From NCBI GenBank assembly GCA_018660265.1, contig JABJKS010000061.1, positions 62,001-126,000 on the forward strand: a stretch of 64,000 nt of DNA, in the 5' to 3' direction. The notes beneath the pieces are model-generated. The model had not been told where the DNA came from, did not search any database, and worked only from the letters and a program-made list of their open reading frames with translations. The position numbers were made by a program, and so were the translations under genes. Shown here in pieces: positions 18,825-26,420 of the stretch; the first letter of the stretch is position 1; every line of letters begins with the position of its first letter. The stretch comes from Rhodospirillaceae bacterium (lineage in GTDB: Bacteria; Pseudomonadota; Alphaproteobacteria; GCA-2731375).

Positions 18825-19526
18825 TCACGTTGCATTGGGGTCGTCACTGTTAGAGGTATTTCGAATGGTGATCTGCGCATTCAACGTATCGCCTGATAGC
18901 TGGGAAGACGAAAATTCCATACGAAAATCGCCGTGTTGAATAAAGCCGCGCGGATAAGTATCCGCATCGAGCATGCGAATATGATCATACAGTTGGCGAA
19001 GCGAGCCGGTTTCAGGTAGCAAACTTTGCTCTGGCCGGCGGCGTGCGAATTCAACCACAGTACCGCTTTGTGCCACCGGTGATGGTTCTTCTGCGGCAAT
19101 CCGCCCCATCATATCGGAAATCGTAACGGCGGCTCTCTCAAATATTTCCTGGGCCGACCCGTCTAAATCCAAGCATGTTTTCATATACACCGGCCCCGCG
19201 TCCAAGACGTCCGTCATTTGCAGAGCAGATATCATGGTTTCCCTATGGCCCCGGGCGATCAGGTTTTGCAATGGACTGCCACCGCGGCCAAAGGGGACGT
19301 CCGTCATATGAAAACAAACACAATCCGCTGTTTCGAGAATGCCCTGGGGCACGATCCATGACCAATGGGGAAAGAAAACATATCGCGGATTGATAGTGTT
19401 TATCAGCTCGACCGTCAGTTGGTCTTTCTCCGTGATCAAATGCCATTCGCCGGGAAGGGTTTGTATCTTCTCCTCCATGACGCTGATATTCCATGGCTTG
19501 ATCGTGGCAATGATATAGGGCGTCAT
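18825..19526 (-). CDS. Formyltransferase-like protein of the pseudaminic acid locus
   Basis: A 233-aa protein resembling the N-terminal catalytic domain of methionyl-tRNA formyltransferase. The core block CFHMTDVPFGRGGSPLQNLI begins near residue 71, with H73 and D109 (LDAGPVY) matching the catalytic histidine and aspartate. The asparagine of the usual N-x-H triad is C71 here. The C-terminal RNA-binding domain of true Fmt is absent. Similar proteins are common in Pse clusters, and N-formyl groups are known on pseudaminic acid derivatives, so sugar N-formylation is the best guess. The missing Asn leaves a doubt. It overlaps the PseG-PseH gene by 4 bases. Confidence 0.7.
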   Translation of the reverse strand: MTPYIIATIKPWNISVMEEKIQTLPGEWHLITEKDQLTVELINTINPRYVFFPHWSWIVPQGILETADCVCFHMTDVPFGRGGSPLQNLIARGHRETMISALQMTDVLDAGPVYMKTCLDLDGSAQEIFERAAVTISDMMGRIAAEEPSPVAQSGTVVEFARRRPEQSLLPETGSLRQLYDHIRMLDADTYPRGFIQHGDFRMEFSSSQLSGDTLNAQITIRNTSNSDDPNAT

Positions 19527-21031
19527 TGCGGCCCAACCGTGGATGATCCTGACGTTTCGAAGCGATCTTCTCGAATACGCTGAAATCCGGCATTCTGGAA
19601 CGCATGAATAGAAGCGGTGTTTTCCGGGTTGACCTCAGCCACCAATCGGCACATGCCGCCAATTTTTCGGATCAATTGAAGCACCACGCCGCCGACGCCC
19701 GTGCCCCTGTATGCGGTCGCGACGATAATGGAAACCTCCATTGCGTCGTCGTCACCCGGTTGGTCCATACAATCCAATCGCACCAAACCCGCCGTCTGAC
19801 CTCCAACAAGCACGATGCAGGTAATGTTGTCTGTATCATCCAGACGCCGTTTGAACCACAAGGCATGGCTTTCGCGCGAGGGTGCCTCGGGATGGCGAAA
19901 AAAGCGTCGGGCATCGGGCTCTGTTTGCCAATCATATATGATCTGTTCGTCGTCACGGCAAACGCGACGCAGAGATATTACGTCGCCACGCCGTGTGGTG
20001 GTTGAGGGGAGTAATGCCGCGGCAACCCGCAATCCGCCCTTTCCATCGCAGACGCTTGCAGCCGCTTTTGACATTGCGGCCAATGTGCCATTGCTGCCTG
20101 CTAAAGCCAAAATGGCCGTGACCAACTGTCTGTCGTCAACATCGTCGTGATTGCCTAATAACTGTGCCGCGCCACATTCTGCGATATTTCTGGCTACTAG
20201 ATCTTGATTTGAAGCCGTTGTGATGATCAAGCTTGGTAGCCCCAAACTACTCTTTTCCAGCAAACTGGATCCACCAGCTCCGATCGCCAAGTCCGCGTTA
20301 GCAAACAATGCAGCCATATCATCAACGAATTGATGGACCTTAATATTGGCCTCGCCGTTGTTTTCCGCAGTGTCCAGAATTTCTGCCAAAACGGTTGAAT
20401 TCGCCCCCAAAACGACGTCGATATCCACTTTCAATCCAGTCTGGATTGTGGCGGAAAGGGCCTTGCTCGTCATACCCTTCGGATCACTGCCGCCAAAATT
20501 GATGACGATCCGGCTTAGTTTTTTACGCACGAGGTCCAATGTACGCCGTTGCTGTAGGAAAAGCCGCCGCAGCATGGCAAATGACGCTCCTGCCAGAATA
20601 GTGCAATTTTCCGGTAGCAAGCCATTGTAGTTGGATGGCGTTCTACCAGGTGTTTGATCAACCAGGACATCACAGTCATGTCGCCGGTCCGCCAGATCGT
20701 CGATTACGACAATGCGTTCAGCCCAGTCCTTCTGCTGCAACTCCCAATTCGCCTTTGACCGATAGCTATCAACAATCAAGACGGCGATATCGGGAAATTG
20801 CCGGCGCAATTCCGACGTTGGCCCCAGTAAATCCGTTCCTGCCGCTAGGCCGATCACACCATGGCCGCGTGCCCGGATGCCAGGCAGCATCTCTTCCACC
20901 TCACCCGGCGCAACCAAGGTGCAATGCCAACCCGTCGCGGCCATGTTGTCGGCCAGGGTAAGGCAACGCATCACATGGCCCAGGCCAACCTGCCGTCCCG
21001 CATCAACGAAGAATATGGCCTGTGCCGCCAT
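19523..21031 (-). CDS. pseG: PseG-PseH fusion: UDP-sugar hydrolase plus N-acetyltransferase
   Basis: A 502-aa bifunctional protein. Residues 1-340 are PseG, a GT-B-fold hydrolase that releases 2,4-diacetamido-2,4,6-trideoxy-L-altrose from its UDP form; the motif GLGHVMRCLTLA at 16-27 carries catalytic H19, and NFGGSDPKGMTSKAL and IGAGGSSLLEKSSLGLPS form the nucleotide half. Residues about 346-495 are a GNAT acetyltransferase (VSIIVATAYRGTGVGGVVLQLI, then VNPENTASIHAFQNAGFQ), matching PseH, which acetylates the 4-amino group made by PseC. In Campylobacter and Helicobacter these are two genes; here one polypeptide joins consecutive steps. It is coupled to the formyltransferase-like gene by overlap. 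Confidence 0.9.
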   Translation of the reverse strand: MAAQAIFFVDAGRQVGLGHVMRCLTLADNMAATGWHCTLVAPGEVEEMLPGIRARGHGVIGLAAGTDLLGPTSELRRQFPDIAVLIVDSYRSKANWELQQKDWAERIVVIDDLADRRHDCDVLVDQTPGRTPSNYNGLLPENCTILAGASFAMLRRLFLQQRRTLDLVRKKLSRIVINFGGSDPKGMTSKALSATIQTGLKVDIDVVLGANSTVLAEILDTAENNGEANIKVHQFVDDMAALFANADLAIGAGGSSLLEKSSLGLPSLIITTASNQDLVARNIAECGAAQLLGNHDDVDDRQLVTAILALAGSNGTLAAMSKAAASVCDGKGGLRVAAALLPSTTTRRGDVISLRRVCRDDEQIIYDWQTEPDARRFFRHPEAPSRESHALWFKRRLDDTDNITCIVLVGGQTAGLVRLDCMDQPGDDDAMEVSIIVATAYRGTGVGGVVLQLIRKIGGMCRLVAEVNPENTASIHAFQNAGFQRIREDRFETSGSSTVGPQ

Positions 21032-21058
21032 TCGATTTCCCAGGGAGCCTGTTGCTGG

Positions 21059-23128
21059 CTAACGGACCGAAAACACCGGCTCAATCGCTGGTCCGTCGAG
21101 AGATGATAGCAATGATCCATCTTCCAGCCTGCTAGCAATCAGGTCGAGGGACTGCTGATAGGCTGTTAGCACAGTAGCCGCATCCGCTGCGTCATGGGCA
21201 TGGCAAACATTGTGACCGGCCCCGATCAACACCCCGTTGGACAGCATCTCACGCAGGAAGGCGGTCTTGATGATGGCGGATCCGGCATTGGGATGATCGC
21301 CAATTTGCAGCACTTTCCAGGGTGGTTTTCCGCGCAAGGAAAAGACATCGGATAAATTGTGCGCGGCTATTTCCTTGTCGACCCCATCGGCGATATTGGT
21401 ACCGGTCCGCCAAAGAGACTCGATCACCGGCTCCCGGCTCATCTTGTCTATCACGGCAATTGCCGCAGCCAGGGAGAGCGCTTCCCCACCGAAAGTGCCA
21501 GAGAAAAAGACCTCCTCCATTTCTATCATGATATCGGCCCGGCCGACGATCGCGGAAATTGGCATGCCATTGCCCATCGCCTTGCCGAACGATGCTAAGT
21601 CGGGAGTGACGCCAAACAATTTCTGCGCGCCACCTAAAGAAAAACGAAAACCGGTAATAATCTCATCAAAGACCAGCACGGCACCGTGTTGGTGGGCAAC
21701 GTCTTTTACCAACTCCAAATATCCCGATGCTGGCTCTATGATCGACATGGGCTCCATTATAACGGCAGCGAACTGGCCCGGCTTTGACGATAGCAGGGTT
21801 TGCAACGCATCAATGTCGTTATAGGGGAAGCCGTGGGTTAGATCACGGACTGCCTTGGGCACCCCTTTGTGCCGGGTGGTGGAGCCAATATACCAGTCCT
21901 GCCAACCGTGATATCCGCAGACCGCGACATCATCTCTGCCTGTAAAGGCCCGTGCCAAACGGATGGCCGCCGACGTCGCATCCGTACCATTTTTGCCAAA
22001 CCGCACCATTTCGGCGCACGGTATAATCTCCACCAACTGCTCGGCCAGTTTCGCTTCAAGCTCGCTGGCCAAACTAAAACTGATGCCGTTTGCCAACTGC
22101 GACTCTATCGCGGCATCCACATCGGCATCACAATAACCGAGCACCACCGGCAAGAGGCCGCAAATCAAATCTACATACTCATTGCCGTCAATATCCCAGA
22201 CACGGCCGCCACGCCCGTGGCTAAGGAACAGCGGTGCGTTGTCTCGGGGAAATTGCGTGTAGGCCTTGCTAAAAGTCTGTGTGCCAAGCGGAATAGTACC
22301 CATCGCCCGTTGCAGCATTTGGTTTGAATGTTCGAAAGAATAATCCGGTACACGTGATCCCTGGGATGTCTGAGGCGGTGCCGACGTGTCCTCGCTCGCT
22401 GCTGGTCCTGACGCTGGTCCCAGCACGGCTTGTTGTTCAGCCAATTTCGGATGTCTGTCTAGAATATCAAGGATATCCATATAGCTTGGCGGGGCGTCAG
22501 AGGGTAGGAGCTTGGCCACCTCGCTCAGGAAGGCAAAATCTTCCGGCGTATCTAATGTCCAACGCTGCGATCCAATCCCGGGAATGGGGCAGTTCAAAAA
22601 CGCAGGTTTGGTCCGCCGCCTGTTATGCCGCAAATATGGCGTGACGTGTTCGCGTTCAAAATCACGAGAGGCCTCGCGATCCGCCTGGTAAAGGGCCTCG
22701 GCCGTCATGGCTTCACAGTCCAGCCCATCGGGCCAGCGCCTCGGCTCGGCATTCGTGGCATAACCCGCGCCCTGATGTTTCAACAGGGCAAGCACCTGGC
22801 CGCATACATGGGGATCCAAAAACGGGCAATCCGCAGTCAGGCGTATGACAAAATCGGCTGCTTCGGCTTTCGCGGCAGCGGCAAATCGCGCCAGGACGTC
22901 CAATTCAGGACCACGATGGCAGGTCACGGCGGCGTCGATGCACCATTTTTGGATCGGGTCGTCCTGATTCAACACGGATGTCGCGACGACGACTTTGTCG
23001 ACCCTGGCAATCTTGCGGGCGGCACGGACAACCCAGGCCAGAACCTCGATACCCCCTAGGTCCATCAAAACCTTGCCCGGCAACCGGGTCGAACCCATAC
23101 GGGCCTGTATGACAGCAATTGTCGTCAT
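21059..23128 (-). CDS. Fusion: SpsF/PseF-type cytidylyltransferase and class III aminotransferase
   Basis: A 689-aa two-domain protein. Residues 1-230 are an SpsF-family cytidylyltransferase (IQARMGSTRLPGKVL at 7-21, RLTADCPFLDP near 96-106), the probable PseF activity that makes CMP-pseudaminic acid. A 30-residue Pro/Ser/Ala linker follows (about 232-262). Residues 265-689 are a PLP enzyme of the class III/glutamate-1-semialdehyde aminomutase fold, with VFDEIITGFR (D488) and the PLP lysine K516 in FGKAMGNG. PseC already provides the Pse aminotransferase, so the second domain must do something else, perhaps an aminomutation or transamination on the sugar side chain. It overlaps the Gfo/Idh gene by 4 bases. 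Confidence 0.85.
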   Translation of the reverse strand: MTTIAVIQARMGSTRLPGKVLMDLGGIEVLAWVVRAARKIARVDKVVVATSVLNQDDPIQKWCIDAAVTCHRGPELDVLARFAAAAKAEAADFVIRLTADCPFLDPHVCGQVLALLKHQGAGYATNAEPRRWPDGLDCEAMTAEALYQADREASRDFEREHVTPYLRHNRRRTKPAFLNCPIPGIGSQRWTLDTPEDFAFLSEVAKLLPSDAPPSYMDILDILDRHPKLAEQQAVLGPASGPAASEDTSAPPQTSQGSRVPDYSFEHSNQMLQRAMGTIPLGTQTFSKAYTQFPRDNAPLFLSHGRGGRVWDIDGNEYVDLICGLLPVVLGYCDADVDAAIESQLANGISFSLASELEAKLAEQLVEIIPCAEMVRFGKNGTDATSAAIRLARAFTGRDDVAVCGYHGWQDWYIGSTTRHKGVPKAVRDLTHGFPYNDIDALQTLLSSKPGQFAAVIMEPMSIIEPASGYLELVKDVAHQHGAVLVFDEIITGFRFSLGGAQKLFGVTPDLASFGKAMGNGMPISAIVGRADIMIEMEEVFFSGTFGGEALSLAAAIAVIDKMSREPVIESLWRTGTNIADGVDKEIAAHNLSDVFSLRGKPPWKVLQIGDHPNAGSAIIKTAFLREMLSNGVLIGAGHNVCHAHDAADAATVLTAYQQSLDLIASRLEDGSLLSSLDGPAIEPVFSVR

Positions 23129-24117
23129 GCTGAGGGTAGATCACTTATTTGCCGTGCTGCCAGGACCTGGCAAAGGATGCGCATCGCTTCACGGCCGTCG
23201 CAACGAGGGGCCTCACCGTGGGTGATGCAGCGCATGAATTGTTTCATCTCTTCCAAATAGTCCTCGTCCGCAGATGAACGCCAGGATCTGTCATGGGTAA
23301 CAGTGCCATTTTTGTCGTAAAACTGAAGCTGACGTCCTGCGACATCAAGTTCAAGCAGTCCGTTGCTGCCTGCCACTTCTACCCGGCGTCTGCCGGGCCG
23401 GGTCACGTAGTCGAGATGCAAGACCGATCTCACGCCGCTATCATGCTCCAAGACGACATCAGCGCAATCCTCGGCGGAAATTTCCAAGAGACCTGTATTG
23501 CGTGTGCAGGCATTGATGGTTCGTGCCGATCCAAGCAGGAAATTTGCGATATCAAATTCATGAATTACATCAAATAGAACGCCGCCGGTTTTTGTATCCG
23601 CAGCATAACCAGTACGGTAATCATCACCCGCGCGCCAATCCGGCAAATAACTGCCGCACAAAAGCCGGGCCCATAGTATCTGTCCAAGAGTTCCATCTGA
23701 AATCATAGACTTTGCAGTCTCTATGACCGGATTAAAGCGCTGATTTAAACCTGCGAACACGACCAAGCCCTGTTCCTTGGCGCGATCCAAAATTGCCTCA
23801 AGTCCCTCTGTGGAGTGCGATAAAGGCTTCTCTACAAAGACATGGCAACCGGCAGAAATTGCTTCGTGCAAATCATTCTGGTGCTGACCGTTTGGGGTTG
23901 CGATGACAATGTTGTCACATTCATCAAGAATGCTCTCCCTGGTATCCGTCGGACGACCGCCAATCTCTGCAAAGCCTGTACGGCGATCTGTATCGGGATC
24001 GAAACCAAGAACATTTTGGCCTAATTGAAGAATATTGCGGCCATGACGTAGCCCAATGGAACCAAGGCCAAGGATGCCGAACTTTAAATCCCCGCGCTTG
24101 CCTCGTTGCGCTGCCAT
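23125..24117 (-). CDS. Gfo/Idh/MocA-family oxidoreductase
   Basis: A 330-aa sugar dehydrogenase-type protein. The NAD(P) site GLGSIGLRHGRN is at about residues 17-28, the EKP motif is at VFVEKPLSHS, and the C-terminal domain has GGVLFDVIHEFDIANFLLG with the usual catalytic histidine. It is the second Gfo/Idh enzyme of the locus and is quite different from the one at 10620-11711. It overlaps the SpsF-aminotransferase fusion by 4 bases. An oxidation by this enzyme could create the keto group used by the fused aminotransferase domain; that pairing is inference from operon order. Confidence 0.82.
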   Translation of the reverse strand: MAAQRGKRGDLKFGILGLGSIGLRHGRNILQLGQNVLGFDPDTDRRTGFAEIGGRPTDTRESILDECDNIVIATPNGQHQNDLHEAISAGCHVFVEKPLSHSTEGLEAILDRAKEQGLVVFAGLNQRFNPVIETAKSMISDGTLGQILWARLLCGSYLPDWRAGDDYRTGYAADTKTGGVLFDVIHEFDIANFLLGSARTINACTRNTGLLEISAEDCADVVLEHDSGVRSVLHLDYVTRPGRRRVEVAGSNGLLELDVAGRQLQFYDKNGTVTHDRSWRSSADEDYLEEMKQFMRCITHGEAPRCDGREAMRILCQVLAARQISDLPSA

Positions 24118-24133
24118 GATCTTTCGCCTGCTG

Positions 24134-24373
24134 TCAGGAATGGGAGCTGCCGGTTTTCATAGTGAGCAGTTGATCTAGACTTTCCAAATCGATGATGGAA
24201 AGAATCTCTTCTGACTCGAGGGGGCGACCCAGATGTGTTTCCAACAACATCACCAACTGCATATGGCCAAGGCTGTCCCAACGTTGGTAGGTATCCAGGC
24301 TTGCATCATCGGGTACTTCAAAGGGCTCGACATCAAATACCTGAGCAAGAAAATTTTTGGCATCAAGGGTCAT
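24134..24373 (-). CDS. Acyl carrier protein
   Basis: A 79-aa acidic helical protein with the phosphopantetheine attachment motif DSLGHMQL (S34). The flanking YQRWDSLGHMQLVMLLETHLG closely follows the ACP/PCP consensus, and EEILSIIDLESLDQLL forms helices 3 and 4. The ATG at 24373 lies inside the last codons of the GNAT gene, with an 11-base overlap, so the two are coupled. A longer frame starting at 24580 would add residues that are an out-of-frame reading of the GNAT gene, so I reject it. With the adjacent AMP-ligase it forms a minimal activation-carrier pair for an acyl or amino-acyl group. Confidence 0.88.
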   Translation of the reverse strand: MTLDAKNFLAQVFDVEPFEVPDDASLDTYQRWDSLGHMQLVMLLETHLGRPLESEEILSIIDLESLDQLLTMKTGSSHS

Positions 24374-24917
24374 TGCGGTCCAGCCAGGCCTCTCGGAACA
24401 TTGCGAAATTAATGACGTCAACCCGTCTGCCCTGATCCAGCCGGTCCGCCCGCCGAATGCCATCCAGTTCCCAGCCTTGGCGTTTGTAGTTAAAGATGGC
24501 GTGGACATTGGTTTGATAGCAGCCACCCGAAACCTTATCGACGGGCAATCGGGAAAAAATGAAGTCCAGTAATCGGGCACGGGCCTCTAGGACGATACCC
24601 TGTCCCCAATAATCCCTGTCGCCAACCATGACACCCATCACGGCGCTGCGATGATTTTCATCTACTTTGATGCTGAAGTTGCCTACGTGAAGTTCATCAG
24701 GCTCGGCGAATACACCAAAAACAAATTGGCCGACGTTGTCATGCCCGGCGACATAGCTGCGAACGTCCGCTAGGCTTTGATGATGCCAACGAACTTCGAG
24801 AAAGCGATTTACTTCTGCATCGTTCAGCCAGCCGACATATCGTTCAGTCGCGTCCTGTTCGGTTAGCGGTCGAAGCAGTAAGTTTTCGCTTCGCATTTCT
24901 AGAGAGTGATCGGTCAA
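24363..24917 (-). CDS. GNAT N-acyltransferase (RimJ/RimL type)
   Basis: A 184-aa acetyltransferase fold: LLLRPLTEQDATERYVGWLND at the start, the acyl-CoA-binding segment MGVMVGDRDYWGQGIVLEA with the Q/RxxGxG-like WGQG, and GCYQTNVHAIFNYKRQGWE, the N-x-x-S-x-x-x-Y-K-x-x-G-F equivalent. It lies between an AMP-ligase gene (9 bases) and an acyl-carrier-protein gene (overlapping). That order suggests it transfers an acyl group from the carrier protein, rather than from CoA, to an amino sugar. Some GNAT enzymes are known to use acyl-carrier donors. The acyl group and acceptor are unknown. Confidence 0.82.
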   Translation of the reverse strand: MTDHSLEMRSENLLLRPLTEQDATERYVGWLNDAEVNRFLEVRWHHQSLADVRSYVAGHDNVGQFVFGVFAEPDELHVGNFSIKVDENHRSAVMGVMVGDRDYWGQGIVLEARARLLDFIFSRLPVDKVSGGCYQTNVHAIFNYKRQGWELDGIRRADRLDQGRRVDVINFAMFREAWLDRNDP

Positions 24918-24926
24918 AAAAAGTCC

Positions 24927-26396
24927 TCAACCCTTCTTATCGGCATCCAATTGAAAACAATATTCGGCAACCCGCTGGCGGTTAATCTTACCGCGGTCCG
25001 TTTTAGGAATTTCAGGTACGATGAACCATTTGTCTGGCCGTTTTTCCGATGCCAGTCGCTCTTCACACCACGCGCGGAGTTCCGGGACGGTGATGGCAGA
25101 CGCATCAACTAAGCTTAATGCTAGCCCCACCAACTCGTTCGACAGATCGTCGGCTATAGCGAATGCGCAAGCTTCACTTACCGCTTCGTGGCGTTCGAAC
25201 AATAAATCAAGGTCTTCCGGGTGGATCTTTACGCCAGCTCGATTGATTTCATTTTTTTGTCGGCCCGTCAGGCGCATGACGCCGTCCGGGTCGATGCGGC
25301 CAATATCGCCAGTGCGAAACCAGCCATCAACCAAAACGTCCCGGGTTTGCGCCTCAAGCTGGTAGTAGCCTGACATAAGGCTGGGCGATTGCACCACGAG
25401 TTCACCTTCACCGAAGGGCCGGAATTGGCCGTCGCTATCGATGATTGCTGCCATGCCGCCCCACATGCGGCCAATCAATCCATCCTCTGGCGCCAGGTCA
25501 CGTGCTGACGCGCCGGCCAGCCAATTGGCTGTCTCCGTAATGCCGTACATATTCACAACATCGTCCGTGCCGCACCATTCGATGACCTGGTGCCACAAAT
25601 CCGCCGCCAGCGGGGCCGAGCCAATCTGTACACGCTGCAAAGTACCCTTCGCCGCCGGTTTGGCTAGTTTGCAAACCAACTTCCAAAAGGCCGGTACGGA
25701 GCTTAGGAAACTAATTTCGTGTTGATCGATGATTTCGCCAAGCTTGCCGATCGTCGGCAGATTACTGCCCGATAGAAGCAATAAATCATGCCCAAAAAGG
25801 ATCGGCGTCAGGCAGTTCCCTATCAAACCGTGACCAAAATGCGTCGGTAAAACGCACAACGTCTTGCCCAAATTATCATCACCGATGAATTGGCGGTTAA
25901 GATTAATGCGCGCCAGCAAAGATCTGAAATTATGCACCACGCCCTTGGGTGTGCCCGTCGTGCCGGAGGTAAATAAGATCAATGCCGCATCGTCGAGACC
26001 GCTGTTCGCCAGGGTGAGCTTGCTCTCGATTATTCGCCCGACGGGTTCAACTTGGCTGCACAATATAGCAACACCGCCCACGATGCCGGCGGACGTGTTT
26101 TGATCTACGAGGATCAGCTTCGGCTTAATGAAGCTAACAATATTTTCCAACTCAGGCTGGCTAAGTCCTGGATTGAGGCAGGCCGCACATGCGCCCATTT
26201 GCCAGATGGCGAACAGATCAGCAAAAAAGGCACCGCTGCCGCCATGATAAATAAGAACGTTGTCGCCTGGGCCGATGCCTCGTTCATGAAGAGCACTTGC
26301 AGCCCTGGCCACTGCACCACCCATTCGTTTGGCGTTCCACACCTCGCCAGTCGAATATTCGGTAATCGTTCCTAATGCTTCAGGTGGAAATAGCAT
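24927..26396 (-). CDS. AMP-dependent acyl/amino-acid ligase (adenylation enzyme)
   Basis: A 489-aa ANL-superfamily adenylation enzyme. The P-loop-like motif TSGTTGTPKGVV is at residues 143-154, the A5 motif is YGITETANW, the A7 motif is WFRTGDIGRIDPDG, and the C-terminal catalytic lysine lies in KTDRGKINRQR. It activates a carboxylic acid with ATP and hands it to a thiol, probably the acyl-carrier protein encoded 550 bases downstream in the same operon. It is a free-standing adenylation enzyme and has no condensation domain. A GAAGGG site precedes the ATG. The acid it accepts cannot be told from the motifs by eye. Confidence 0.88.
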   Translation of the reverse strand: MLFPPEALGTITEYSTGEVWNAKRMGGAVARAASALHERGIGPGDNVLIYHGGSGAFFADLFAIWQMGACAACLNPGLSQPELENIVSFIKPKLILVDQNTSAGIVGGVAILCSQVEPVGRIIESKLTLANSGLDDAALILFTSGTTGTPKGVVHNFRSLLARINLNRQFIGDDNLGKTLCVLPTHFGHGLIGNCLTPILFGHDLLLLSGSNLPTIGKLGEIIDQHEISFLSSVPAFWKLVCKLAKPAAKGTLQRVQIGSAPLAADLWHQVIEWCGTDDVVNMYGITETANWLAGASARDLAPEDGLIGRMWGGMAAIIDSDGQFRPFGEGELVVQSPSLMSGYYQLEAQTRDVLVDGWFRTGDIGRIDPDGVMRLTGRQKNEINRAGVKIHPEDLDLLFERHEAVSEACAFAIADDLSNELVGLALSLVDASAITVPELRAWCEERLASEKRPDKWFIVPEIPKTDRGKINRQRVAEYCFQLDADKKG

Positions 26397-26420
26397 GATG
26401 GCCCTTCAATAAGACGTCTA

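Noticed and set aside
24134..24580. Longer frame for the acyl carrier protein (148 residues)
   Set aside because: The extra N-terminal part is an out-of-frame reading of the GNAT gene; the ACP fold starts at ATG 24373.
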